64,000 bases of DNA from Amoeboaphelidium protococcarum (lineage: Eukaryota > Aphelidiomycota > Aphelidea): NCBI GenBank assembly GCA_023515745.1, contig JALECJ010000256.1, positions 1,488,001-1,552,000 of the forward strand. Direction: 5' to 3'. The first letter of the stretch is position 1. Each line of letters opens with the position of its first letter. The position numbers and the translations under genes were made by a program. Shown here in pieces: positions 1-11,001 of the stretch. Below the pieces are notes generated by a model, which worked only from the letters and a program-made list of their open reading frames with translations, was not told where the DNA came from and made no database searches.

Positions 1-2270
1 GAACAAACACATGAATCCAAATTGCAAAGCCATCTCGTTGTACTCAGAATTCAAATCATCAGGCGGAGATAGCATATCCTCTTTCACCCAAGGTGGAACT
101 CCGTTTACATCCAACTCACCCAAGTCCTGATCATTGATGGCTGCATCAACACCATACGCCAGCACCAGCTTCTCTCTAGCATCTTTCAATTTCTAAGCTT
201 CCTGACGCTAATAAAGCAACTTCATAATCTTTGGCATAAAGTACTCGGTACCGTGAGCAACCACACGCTTACCTACAAATATGATACCCAACTAAATTGT
301 CAAATCGGCCAAACAAGAGCTATACGAACACCGATCATTCCAACCAAGCCGGCCCATAACATTGGTACCAGCATGTTCTTGTATCAATCCAATATAAAAA
401 AGACTAGCGTAGGTATTAACAAAATCAAACAAGAATTGCTTGTAAATCAGACCATCTTCGTAGTCTGTTTAGAATTTGTGGTTCTCCCAGTCATTTAACA
501 CCACGGCAATCTTTTTATACGCCATGGCTAACACAATCAGCACGACCAGAGAGAAGAGACCACTCGTTACGGGAGCAACCCACAAAAACTCACCAGAGTT
601 GCTGACTGCAAAATTGATAAAAACTCTGTACACAATAATAGCAGCTACTGAGAGAATAACAATTGCAATACAGACCAAAGATACCAAGAACGATACGACA
701 ATCTTGGAACGGTACATCCAGGTCGGCTAATGCAATTCATACTTACCTGTAATAGGACTTTTACGAGCACCGATTGGTCTCCACTCTGGGCGAATAAGTT
801 CAGACTTTTCAAATTTCCAAACATCCCACTTGTACGCCAAGGTGCCCTGATATCTTTTCCAATATTCCAGAAATAGCGTTCCCCACACAGCCATAAACAG
901 TGAGAATACTGGAGACAACTCATTGTCGAATATTCTCACCAACAGCTGGTCATTGACTGATGCAGAGCTAATCTTGCCAAGACCATAAAAAAACACAATA
1001 AGACCAACAATTGCAGCTGCCAAGACCCAATTCGTGTAATAACCAAGCCATGCAAAATATAGAGCAGTCTTTACTCCCAAATAAGACTTGACCTTATCCA
1101 AAGGCTACTTGGCGAACATTTTCGATACCCATTGAATATTCAGCTGAGCCCGTTCATTCATAGAGCCAGTCTTCTTCTTGAAAGTGCCATCATGCAATGG
1201 ATAAAATGTAGAGAAGACATGAGCATTGGTGAGACGTCTTATACCGACATTTCTGCGCTTCTTATACTTTGCAATCTTGGTATCAATAAGCAGCTGGTAT
1301 GTTAATTCAATCCGCTGACCAGTATTGAAAAAGTCAGTTTAGACATTGTGCTCACCCACCATCTTGACATCACCGCCAACAAACAGGTGCATCTTCTTGA
1401 CTTTAAACGGCGCCACAGGCTGACGCACCTACTCGACTCCAACATTCAATACCATATCAACAAAATTAGAGGCCTGAGTGACAATAGAGTTGTGAGACTT
1501 TTTAACATCAGAATCCTGAATTCCGGTCGATTAATTTAACAGTTCAAAACTCAACTTTGATCTTTCAGCTTCTTCACACAACAAGTAAAATGGAGTAATA
1601 ATCTTGATGTAAACAGCAGTCTTATCAACGTTGTACTCCTCTTCAAGAACCATACCTTTATCCAACAAGGCTTTAATATACTACAATCTAGCTTACTAAA
1701 TCATCTCATCCTTCTCAACAGCCTTTTCTGAGGTATCCTTTCCATCAGAGATATTGTATTTGATAATGAAGTCGTAAAAGCCAGTGCCATTCACAGCTTT
1801 AACAATAGCATCGCCACCTTTACGCTTACAAAATTGTTTAAAAGATGTTTACAAGTCGCTCTTGTCATATTAGGCAAGTACTTCATCAAACAAACGAGCT
1901 TGGTCTTCATCATTGAACATCACAGCACGATTTTTTAACTGCTTTATAATGAGACCATCTCGGCGCACAGTTTAGCAATCCTCATTGTTCGTATTATTAT
2001 ACGACTACGATTTAGCATCAATTTTAACATCATCCTGCTCAGTAACAGCTGGATATACGGGAGTTTAGAAATCAGCCGTGGTTGTCACAGGTTCATCTCT
2101 CACAATATCAGGCACAGACCCATCACTGACATTACTGATCTAACGTTCAGTTTCCTACACTATCGCTAAGCTGATGTTGGACATGTTGATGATGAGAAAG
2201 CATATTAACAAAAACTTACATGATGGGCGCCTATAGGAGTATTAGGCAGATTTGTATCATTGGTATCCAT
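1..2270 (-). CDS. Anoctamin (TMEM16) channel/scramblase, 3' end beyond window
   Basis: Anoctamins are ten-helix membrane proteins that act as calcium-activated chloride channels or lipid scramblases. With UAR=Gln one frame is open from 2154 to position 1. An upstream exon (2270-2220, beginning MDTNDTNLPN) joins it in phase across a 65-nt intron (2219-2155, gtaagt...gtgtag), giving about 735 visible residues. The first ~365 residues are the soluble N-terminal part. Family landmarks follow: YFAWLGYYTNW near 382, helices near 390-415 and 435-455, WGTLFLEYWKR, long hydrophobic helices near 500-530 and 540-570, and EYNEMALQFGF at the window edge. The last helices and any calcium-site residues in them are outside the window. 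An ATG at 2184 inside the proposed intron is the alternative start. Family assignment is firm; channel versus scramblase activity cannot be told from sequence. Confidence 0.9.
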
Positions 2271-2733
2271 CTCTGAAATAATTGCAAATACAAGAAATTA
2301 ATTTCGGTTGAACAATACACCAAGGTATAGCGATTAGATACAGAAAAAAGAATACAAGCTCCGATTATATCTGCTAGTGAAACAACGACAACAATGGGAC
2401 AAACAACGGAACGGCCGACTTTTTGAAACAACGCGGACACAAAGCGATGCACAGATGAAACGTTTCGCCCGGTAACCAGACTGATGGCTGTAAGTTTCAA
2501 CTTTGAGATATCGATAGACAAGCACAAGCAACTACAACATATGCTGATCGCTTGTTGCCATTCATTGTTTACTTGATTTAATTAATTGTCTATGGTGCTG
2601 CATAAATGTGATTAAGAGCATTTCGACATCTCCATTATATTCGCAATACACATTGATCTGCAGGGAAGATTCAGTCTGATCAAATTTCGCCCTTAATGAA
2701 TCAATTGGACGTTTGATTCACGCATTAATCATT
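2271..2733. promoter_or_regulatory. Divergent intergenic region
   Basis: This lies between the first anoctamin exon (minus) and the small membrane-protein gene (plus) and should hold both promoters. I see no repeat, RNA gene or convincing coding frame. Short open frames on both strands have no domain-like composition. Confidence 0.4.
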
Positions 2734-3156
2734 ATGAGTCACGATACGCTATATAGCACCATCACCAAGTTACTCTCCTCTTTCCTTCTCTTGACTATAC
2801 TCTTAAAATTTTGGTACTTACTAATCAAAAAAATTATGGAAAAGACATTTAGTGATATCCCTGTGACTAGTGAACGCAAAAAGTTTAGCGAGAGACAAGA
2901 TCAGCAAGACCCTGATTAGCTGGTAGAAAGAGCTTATGGCACGGAAGTATAGCATGATCCACATGCACAGACTCCTCATATCAAAGCTGAAAAGGAGATG
3001 GAGCATTCTTCATCTGAGCAAGATCAAGGTGATCAGGCAACGGGAGGAAAGCAATCTGAAAGTGATGAAACAATCGATGAACGTAAAGAGGGACGCACCA
3101 ATCTGGCAAGTGAGCTGTATTTCGCCACTCAGCCTAAAAATTATTATGAGCATTGA
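2734..3156 (+). CDS. Small single-pass membrane protein, unrecognised (140 aa)
   Basis: I do not recognise this gene. Read with UAR=Gln it is open from ATG 2734 to TGA 3154-3156. An N-terminal hydrophobic stretch (roughly residues 9-28, LLSSFLLLTILLKFWYLLIK) would act as a signal anchor. A short basic segment follows, then a long hydrophilic region rich in Glu, Asp, Gln and Ser, and an aromatic C terminus (ELYFATQPKNYYEH). This suggests a small anchored protein with a disordered tail. It is the left neighbour of RFC3 on the same strand, but the 256-bp gap has its own promoter-like CT tract, so the two are unlikely to share a transcript. It could be a chance ORF, but the anchor plus charged tail looks protein-like. 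Confidence 0.5.
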
Positions 3157-3291
3157 TTGAATAAACAATTTACTTTCGTGTTGACATCTTTTAACTGATT
3201 TCAATTATTGAATGTTTTTAAATGTCACTCCGAATGTATATTCACCTTAGCGCGGTCTACAGTCTCATTTACTGTAATTCGAAAGAGAAGT

Positions 3292-3326
3292 TCTCTCTCT
3301 CTCTCTCTCTGTTACAGGAAACGCGT
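3292..3326 (+). promoter_or_regulatory. CT tract and MCB-like ACGCGT upstream of RFC3
   Basis: A run of about nine TC dinucleotides (3292-3310) is followed by ACGCGT at 3321-3326, some 90 bp before the RFC3 start. ACGCGT is the core of the MluI cell-cycle box that MBF binds upstream of replication genes in yeasts. One copy in a 250-bp gap can occur by chance, so the functional reading is inference. Confidence 0.3.
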
Positions 3327-3412
3327 CGCTAATCTTCGTTTCACTCTTCTCAGTATTTACGTTGTGTTGCTTATATTGTACATACTCTTTACTCATTTAT
3401 ATCTTACTAAAA

Positions 3413-4579
3413 ATGTCATTGTGGGTGGATAAGCATAGGCCTAAATAGCTGAAAGACTTGGGACACAGCCCGGATCTGACTAGAACTTTGCACAGCCTCG
3501 CAAAGAATGGCGCAGACATGCCGCATCTCTTAGTATACGGTCAGAGTGGAGCTGGTAAGAAGACTCGCGTACACTGTCTGTTGAGAGAACTCTTCGGCGC
3601 CGGTGTTGACAAGATGGGCATACACAACAAGATGTACACTGTCACCAGCGGGTCTAGTAATCAGAAGCTGGAATGTACTGTGTTGAGTTCCTCTTGGCAT
3701 CTGGAGATGAATCCGTCCGACAACGGGCAGTCTCAGGATCGTCTAGTCATTTAGGAGGTTGTTAAAGAGATTGCCTCCATGGGCAATGTCGTTGAAGTGG
3801 CCCATGTTGGAGATGATTAGTAATAACAAGATTAGGATGAAGTAAAGCCAATTCGTCCGCGCTATAAGCCTATAGTTCTACATAATGCCGATGCTCTGAG
3901 TGTGTCTGCGCAACATGCTCTCCGTCGTACTATGGAAAAGTATAGCAAGTAGATTAGATTGATTCTGATTGCTGAGAACATTTCCCGTATCATTTCTCCT
4001 ATTCGCTCTCGATGTCTTGGTATCCGTGTCGGTGCTCCGTCATAGATGGAATGTGTGGACCTTTTACAAAAAGTTGGTCGTAAGGAGGGTGTTAGAGTGA
4101 GCGGGGACGAGGATTTGGTGTATGGACGGTTTGTGGATGCAAGCAAGTTCAATATTCGCCGATCGATGTTGATGTTGGAAGCTTCAAGTGTGCAAGCGCA
4201 TTAAAGTGCTTTGTCTGTCAATACTTAGATTCCTATAGCTGATTACATGGTATTCATAAAGTCGGTATGTGATGTGGTGTTTCGCGAGTAGAATAATAGC
4301 GCAGTGTTGAAGGTTCGCTCCATGCTCTATGAACTATTGTCCAAATGTATTCCACCAGCGATGATCCTGAAGGAGATGTGCTTTAATCTTGCTGAACTGT
4401 GCAAGAGCAAGTATCAAGCAGATCAGTTGTTAAATTTGATCAGATTCTTGTTTGAGGAGGCTGCAATTTATGATGAAAGACTTCGCTTGGGGACGGCCTC
4501 AAAATCCATATTCCACTTGGAAGCTTATGTGGTTAAAGTTATGGCCAAGTTGAAGTAGGCTCAGCTAACTATGAGATGA
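3413..4579 (+). CDS. RFC3: Replication factor C small subunit, RFC3-type (388 aa)
   Basis: This is a subunit of the clamp loader that places PCNA on primed DNA. The protein starts MSLWVDKHRPKQL, near-identical to the human RFC3 start. It has a Walker A motif GQSGAGKK (about residues 43-50), the NADALSVSAQHALRRTMEKY segment, the SRC arginine-finger motif IRSRC (197-201), and the C-terminal collar with RLYELL-like and CIPPAMILKEM segments. Length matches the family (human RFC3 is 356 aa). Walker B is not the usual DEAD form, as is normal for this subunit. In-frame TAG at 3752-3754 sits on the conserved Gln of VIQE. A TAG seven codons before the real TGA may mark an ancestral end. It converges with FNTB, 100 bp away. 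Confidence 0.95.
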
Positions 4580-4679
4580 TTTTCTACTGTATACTGTATT
4601 AAGTGAAAGTTCTGTGCGATAAATACTATTACGATGAAAGCATTTGCATATTTATATGCACTACTTTATTCACATTCTA

Positions 4680-5801
4680 TCACTATTATTGCAGCAAAGC
4701 ATTCCATTGCTGTAATTTTCTAACGGATATATTGTAACGAGGATCGACTAGACTTAGTTATAGATCGTGAGATGATTATTCATTTGCAATTGACAAACCA
4801 GATAGCGCGTAACAAGTATGATAATAATCAGGTCCTCTATCATATCGGTCGGTAAATCCACCGCTTGGTACTATTTATGCACACGCCAAATTCCAATTAA
4901 TCAATCCTATCCAATTGCAAACATCCACTAGCATGACGGAGTGATTAGATTTTTACCATTAGAGCAATATGGCATGAGACGCTCCTTGCCAATAGCTATA
5001 ACAAGCATCAACCAGTTTATTAGTCCTCCCTTAAAATCCACCTTCAAGTGGCATTTATCGATTTCGTAACCATCGCTGCAATCGTGTCAGATCAATAGTA
5101 CTGCTATCCAACTTTTACAGTATGCTCAAAGTCGCCAATCCACAGTAAGTGTATCCACCGTGTGCTTCATTGCCAACATAGCCTCCGATACCACCCTCAT
5201 ACGTCTGACATTGCGCAACAAACTCTGCAACATTACGGCATAACTATTCATCCATTATATTCAGAAGCGATGCCACAGCTATGGCGCAGTAAGACCCGCG
5301 AATGTCCACCTCGCCGCCTTTGTGCATAACATATGAGCCATCAGATTATTTGAGCGATTAAAGAAATTTATACATCTTTTATCTATCAACGAGATCCAAT
5401 GCTTCTTAAGTTCCAATAGTTACTAGTGCACACACAGCAGCATAAGTGGGGGCGAGATGAGATACTTGATTAGGTCCACCAGCGAATCCGCCATCGGAAC
5501 TCACATTATAACAGTTTCGTAGTTTGGCCAAAGCTCCATCTATCAGAGATTGAAGATCATTCGATTAAATCCACTGGTCGTCCTCAGGATGTAACAACTC
5601 CATAGAGTGAAGAATCCAATAGCACAGCCACGGTTGACTGGCATCCAGCGACACGAATGAAGATGACAGATTGTGCATTCCCCGAATACAATACTTGACA
5701 TGGCTCACGGTATCCAGTGCAGGCTCTTACCCATCCAAATCATCAATCACTTCATTAAACGATAGCAACGCGTCATCCTATAGTTCATCAGTCTAGTTCA
5801 T
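4680..5801 (-). CDS. FNTB: Protein farnesyltransferase beta subunit (373 aa)
   Basis: This is the catalytic beta subunit that attaches farnesyl to CaaX proteins such as Ras. It starts at ATG 5801. The alpha/alpha-barrel repeats are visible: SLDASQPWLCYWILHSMELL (51-70), SSDGGFAGGP, SHLAPTYAAV, HKGGEVDIRGSYCAIA, EGGIGG, EAHGGYTYCGLA and EGGFQGRTNKLVDACYSYW. The zinc ligands are D265, C267 (LVDAC) and H328 (YYHTCY). The WLCYWILHS segment favours farnesyl- over geranylgeranyltransferase beta. The protein is somewhat shorter than the human one (437 aa), mainly at the C terminus. It ends CAA-TAA-TAG-TGA, that is Gln-Gln-Gln-stop. No introns. A RasGAP gene lies near the other end of the window, but that is not evidence of linkage. 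Confidence 0.95.
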
Positions 5802-6300
5802 ACTTGTTATGGTTTGGACCGACAAAAGTTCAAATTTCTCAACCCTAATCGATCAAAACTGAAGTAAAAATGGACGAAAGCGAACGATTGAACGAAAACT
5901 TTGACACGGTCTCCTTTAATCTCCTTTAAACGCGATCCTTTGATTCAAGAGTGGATTAACACCATGCCTATTGTCCTTCGGGACACACTATAATCAGGAA
6001 CTTTTCTGAGAAAATCAGCGAAACACCTGTGTAAGGACTGTTTTAAATGACCAGAAAGTATGCACCTCCGGGTGCACATATATTTTGCACCACTATCTAT
6101 ATCTTGGTTGTACCTCATTATGCTGCGTGTCTACCTCTCCTCTCTCGACTGAAATCGCGGTTGAATCAACAAAAGGGCTGTTTTTGTTCGGCGGCGCTTA
6201 GATTAAGACAGTGTAAAAAGTTTTCACTCAGTTGTCGAATTAGAAGCATAGGTATCATCCTCCTTTGCAACTATCATTGTGTTCATCTCGTTTGACTTTG
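5802..6300. other. Upstream region of FNTB, no clear gene
   Basis: A frame is open from ATG 5870 to a TGA near 6298 (143 codons), but it shows no domain. With only one stop codon in this code, such runs occur by chance. A 15-bp string (aaactttgacacggt) starts near 5899 and recurs near 8204 upstream of the second family copy, which may mark the left side of an old duplication. Confidence 0.3.
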
Positions 6301-8053
6301 GGTTGATACCATCAATAATGCGCGTTTTGTTGTTTGATAGGTGCCACCGCTCATCTCCTCTCTCTTAATTTTTCTTTGGTCAACAGGAGTTATTGTTGCA
6401 ATAATATTATTGATTGCTGCTGCACTGTGTTCAAGAACAGAATACTGCTCTATTTATACATGAATCTTTGGCGGATAAGGTGTAATTGAATGATTGTTGC
6501 TGTGTTGTTACAAAGATTTAAGGTTGGCAGATTATGTTATTCTCTGTTGTATATTAGTATTCTGAGAAAAGTTGTCTATCCTATTTGGAGGTCCCAGTGG
6601 CTTTGACTGATTCCTCGCTTGTATTTGATATGGAGGATATTTGTTGAGTGGCGATTGCTGGAATTGCGGTATAATGGAACATTCAAGCTGAGAACATTTG
6701 GAGTTAGTCTAAGCTTGAAAAATTGTGGTATGGGATTGATATGCTTCTGAACAATGGAATACAACTTCCAATAAAAGCGTCAACCTGAAAAGTCTTACTA
6801 AGTTTATAAAACTATCTGCTCTAGAGCAAACAATCTGCAAAAGCATTACTACCGTCATGTTCGCGTTTAATATCAAGTTTGATGTTAAGCGCGTCTCCAA
6901 GTTTGTCAAGCGCGTGTTTGGCACAATGTATAATCGGAAGACTGCTTGGCTCGTAAGTACTGAAGGATTTTATTTCAGACCCGTTAATTTCTATAAATGC
7001 TCTTGAGTGTGAACAAAAAAATATTCTTTGTGATGAAATACTGTATATTCGTACTGGTGACGACAGTGAATCTTATTAGTGATCCTTCGCGTGAAGAGAC
7101 TCCTCCTCAAATGATAACCAGAGAAACCTCCTTGCTCTCAAGCTATCCGTTAATTATTTGATAGCTTCAAGATGAAAGCCTGCCGTCTGTCCGTCTGCTA
7201 TGGGATTGGTTGTTGAAGAATGGGAAAGCATAAACTCCCGTTGTTTACACTCTTTACGAAGCAGTCAAAGACTTGGATGACGTGTCTTCCCAGCTGCTGC
7301 TGCATGTCGTGGTCGCTGAGACGCTAAATAAAGAAGAGGCCAATACTGGTTTGCTTCAAGAATTAAGCAATAGCGTGGTTTGACATCAATAGGTTGAGCC
7401 TGATGTGACTCTTACCTGCCACCTTATGATCAATAGCGTGGTCATAGTACTAAGTTGGCCGAGGAACACTATGGCTTAATGAATGTGGATGTGTAGTCTG
7501 TTGGCAATAGTGTCTTACAATCATTTTATGTAGCCTCGTGAAATACTTAATTTGGGTAAGAACAAGTCCGCCCCTGTCTTTATAAGGTGCTGCTGGATAC
7601 CAGACAAAGCTAGATTAGAGCTTTCCTATGCTTGACGCAATACGCTCTAATCTAGCTTTGGACCGTGGTGCAACTGTGTTGGGCGTGTCTTTGCAAAGTA
7701 GATATACTGGCTTGGAGTCTTTGGCCAGATACATAGTGAGGCACTTTCCGCGTCTGGAGCGAATCATTCTCTAGAGGTTGTTTAGACTGTCAGTCAGTTA
7801 GCATGAGAATCTTAAGTTTTCAGAAATTTTAACTGCTCCTGGAGTTTAAGTCTTTCTATACTCCGAGAATAGTTTCGCTACGACGAAAGATACGAAAGAC
7901 GCTGCTTAGTTTGCTTAGATGGAGTCTGATACCTCCTCTTAAAAGGCAATCAAGACTTAGAAGTTGTATAGATAGTCTATATACATCCCACCACCAAGTC
8001 AAAGCACGTCTTCGAGCCATCATAAGAGACGCAAAGTGAATACCGACGTGTGA
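6300..8053 (+). pseudogene. Degenerate or unresolved copy of the 8473-9484 gene family
   Basis: The segment 6765-6953 encodes NLKSLTKFIKLSALEQTICK and VKRVSKFVKRVFG, closely matching the copy at 8900-9060 in protein and DNA. An earlier piece (around 6425-6465, TVFKNRILLYLYM) resembles exon 1 of the later copy. In-frame TGAs lie just upstream, for example before SEQWNTTS. A canonical gtaagt follows at 6954, but I find no nearby TGTAG acceptor. Farther on are two open stretches: 7165-7383 (LLWDWLLKNGKAQTPVVYTL) and a frame ending at TGA 8051-8053. The 12-mer CAATAGCGTGGT is repeated at 7369 and 7430. I could not assemble one convincing reading frame. A decayed paralog is the likeliest reading, a multi-exon gene the alternative. 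No function assigned. Confidence 0.35.
7605..7660. repeat. Perfect 17-bp inverted repeat with 22-nt loop
   Basis: The left arm is 7605-7621 (caaagctagattagagc) and the right arm 7644-7660 is its exact reverse complement, separated by 22 nt. It would fold as a stable hairpin in DNA or RNA. It lies in the degenerate region between family copies. No target-site duplication or transposase is evident. Confidence 0.8.
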
Positions 8054-8472
8054 AGGGTCCATTTTGATTACAGGGCCACAAACGGTACTGCATCATTGAG
8101 CCGTATTATTATTGATGTTGATTCGATGAAGATTAATTACTGAGTTAACTAAATAAATAATGGGAAACTGAACTGATATCTTTTAACGATTCATTTTACA
8201 ATAAACTTTGACACGGTATTCGGATACAATGCAGATGGTGACAACTATTGTACGCGATACTCACCGAGGTGCGTCTGACCAAAACAAAACAAAGCGACCG
8301 CACCCGGTTTCAACAATAGCGAATCGAACCACTCCGCCGCTCTTGCGTACGTGGCTCTCTTTACTCTGTAGCAAGAAGTTTGAACTTGTATTTATTTTAT
8401 CATACTCAATATTGTACATGCAACTAATCATGGTGTATTCTGAGCCTTGTAGTAACTGCTGGTGGTAGTGCG

Positions 8473-9484
8473 ATGGAAGCCTCGTTTTGTAAGGTTGAAT
8501 CCTATCAATCGCTGTTGGAACTATGGTTCTCGCTGAAAAGTTTGACTCATAGAGTAAAGCTGGACCGAGATTTGGTGCTGAATACTGTAAAGAGAATGTT
8601 TTATGTTTATCTATATGCGTATAGCGTCTCTAATGTGGGTTGATTCGACCCGGACGCGAGCTGTTTCAACATTAGTTCTTGTGTTTTATTTACTAGGAAG
8701 TTTAGCTGTAGCAATTTAGTCTGGCTCAAACACAAAACTCTTCTATCTTTGGCTAAAAGCGAGCGTTTATGGCTTGATGTGGTAACTATGGAAAAACATA
8801 TTGCGGCTGAAAAATAACATTAATTCCGGAGCTATCACTAAGCTGCTTATAAATATCTTCACAAAGTCGCTGCATCAGCCCCCTTTGTACTCCCACTCTT
8901 TACTCATCAAAAGTATCAACCTAAAAAATCTTACTAAGTTTATACAACTATCTGCTCCAGAGCAAAAAATCTTTAAAAGCATTACCAACGATATGATCGC
9001 AAAAAGTATCAAATCTGCTATTAAGCGCGTGTCGAAGTTTGTCAAGCGCGTGTTTAAATTTAAGAAGGCCAATGTCGCTATTCAAGAGCTGCATCCATTG
9101 TGTCAAGTCACTGGGGCTGACATTAAAAAGAACCTCATGATCCCCACCATTGTCGTTCATCCACCGCCAGAGCTGGATGAAGTCTTTGCTGTGCTGCCAC
9201 AAATTCTGTCTGGTACTAGAAGTAGAACCTCCTCCGTGGCAAGTGATGATAGCGAGGCATCCTATCAGTCCTTTGCCAGCGAAGACTTTGTCGCGTTGAA
9301 AAATCAGATGTTGCACTGGTATGAGCGCGCCGTATTTTTGCATACTCAATGTTCCTCTAGGGATCTTTTTGAGTCTACGCAATCTCGTCGCTCTAGTCTA
9401 GACCAGGCCGTAGCAGAGCTTGAACAAAAGGCTAAAATTAGACCATGGTCTTGTCCTCCTTAACAACGACCTGGATTTCATTGA
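8473..9484 (+). CDS. Unrecognised family protein, intact-looking copy
   Basis: I do not recognise this family. A long frame ending at TGA 9482-9484 is open from about 8777. It encodes KSINLKNLTKFIQLSA, a basic stretch (AIKRVSKFVKRVFKFKK), PTIVVHPPPELDEVF, a Ser-rich segment and a C-terminal helix (LDQAVAELEQKAK). Upstream, from ATG 8473, MEASFCKVESYQSLLELWF reads in another frame and meets TGA at 8641-8643. A possible intron 8619-8711 (gtatag...gctgtag) would skip that TGA in phase, and a second (8782-8842) would then be needed to reach the main frame. That second one lacks the usual TGTAG acceptor, so the 5' structure is uncertain. A related copy sits at 6.3-8.0 kb and a weaker candidate near 58.2 kb. 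Confidence 0.4.
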
Positions 9485-10005
9485 AGACGCTATGTGTTTA
9501 ATAAGCTGTAGTTGTTTATATAATGTTGAATAATTGAATGATGATGATGATGATAAGTTGTAAAATAAAGCAAATGTTTTGGAAGTTATCTTCAATGTTT
9601 GTGTTTCAAGCTGATCTCAACAATATATAACTGCTGAAACGAGATGATCTAACAGTTCGTTTTACATCTCCTCTTTGCGTGATATTCCTAAGTTATAAAG
9701 CCGTCTTCGAGAACCCCTTTCATATAGATGAACAATGCTCTCTCTTCAAATAAAGCTCAATCTGCTCTTTCGCTGCCATCATATAGTTTTAAACCGATCG
9801 CAGAATCTCTTTAAATATAGAAACGACACAGTGAATGGAAGAGTCATCGCGTGCGTTCCTCTTAATTCAATTCGTCTTCGTTCATCTTTACGGCAGCGAC
9901 TCTCAGTCTCGCTCCTGTTTTATTCTTTCTTTCATTCGTTCATTCATTCATTCATCTATCTAACATTTCACGTTAAGAAAGATATAGACAGAATATTTTT
10001 ATAAT
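9485..10005. promoter_or_regulatory. Upstream region of the Homer-like gene
   Basis: It contains a short gat repeat near 9538 and, closer to the next start, a pyrimidine-rich stretch with tctc and attc repeats (about 9899-9960, 46-106 bp before ATG 10006). Similar strand-oriented tracts precede several other genes here. Confidence 0.4.
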
Positions 10006-11001
10006 ATGGCAGATAAAGAAACGACTCTATTTACAATTAGTGCGCAAGTCTACGCTTTAGATAAGAATCAGAAATGGACTCCATTGACATAGGATATTAT
10101 TTAGGTGTCGTTCCTCAAGAATGATGCTGAGGTTGTGAGAATATTGGGTATCGACAACAATGTGATTATTGTCAATTCTGTCATATCTCAGGGAATGCAG
10201 TATAGAAGACCATCTGATACCTTTGTGTAATGGTTTGATTCTCAGCACATTCTTTATGGTCTCAATCTGACGAGTGTCGCCGATGCTGAGGGATTTGAGC
10301 GTGAGTTTGAAATTGCCACTGGCAAGAGGTCCAGATTGAATACTAATGCCAGTCAATTGTCAAGCGGTAATGCTTCGGGTGGTGGTGGCGGCGGTGGTGC
10401 TATGAGTAAGAGTGTATCCTCGTCCAACGTCGGCAATCCCGCTTAATAGCAACAAGTATAATAGTAATAGTCTCAGTCTTAAAATGCTAGTGGTAGTGCT
10501 ACAGGTGCATTGAGAGATGCAAAGACTACTACGAATCTATCATAATTCTCCAAGAGGGCACAGGAATAGGACGTCTAGTCAGCAAGTGGTAGTAAGCATG
10601 AATTGAACGGTACTGGAGCTGTAGTTGACTAGATGTAAAAGATGAATGTCAGAACAGACTCTGCCCAGTCTGGCGATAATAGCAAGTCTGTGCTGTAGTG
10701 GAAGAACAAGGTTAAGGACCTGGAATTGTAAGTTATGACTCTAGAAGGTGAAAAGGCTGGCTTGAATGAACAGATTGCATCCAGTGCCAAGATTATCAGC
10801 TCTCTCAAGTCTCACATTGCCACGCTGGAAGAGGATTTGGACAAGTTCAAGGCTTCGTTCCAGTCCAATGCTGCGAATGTGAATATATGGAAGACTTAGC
10901 TGTCACAATTGCAAGATGCCAACGATGAATTGACCAACAAAATGGCAGAGTTTGAGTCTATTTACGATCGTCTCGGTGAATTGCTCAATAAAAACTCATG
11001 A
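10006..11001 (+). CDS. Homer-like protein: EVH1 domain plus C-terminal coiled coil (331 aa)
   Basis: Homer proteins are adaptors whose EVH1 domain binds PPxxF-type motifs and whose coiled coil multimerises them. Here an N-terminal EVH1 domain (about 1-110) carries Homer-specific features: FTISAQVYALDKNQKWTPL, the IIVNSVISQGMQYRRPSDTF block parallel to IINSTITPNMTFTKTSQKF, then WFDSQHILYGLNLTS. A low-complexity linker with a Gly run and Gln runs (partly TAG/TAA-coded) follows. The C-terminal ~110 residues are heptad-like. They include ANVNIWKTQLSQLQDANDEL, matching ANVKQWKQQLAAYQEEAERL of animal Homer. Other EVH1 families (VASP, WASP, Spred) lack this combination. No introns. It is unexpected in a fungus-like genome, as Homer is best known from animals and choanoflagellates. 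Confidence 0.8.

Noticed and set aside
2182-2184. ATG 2184 as anoctamin start
   Set aside because: An upstream 17-codon exon joins in phase through a canonical gtaagt...gtgtag intron that contains this ATG; kept only as the alternative.
5870-6298. 143-codon open frame upstream of FNTB
   Set aside because: No domain, odd Cys/Leu-rich composition, and such runs are expected by chance with one stop codon.
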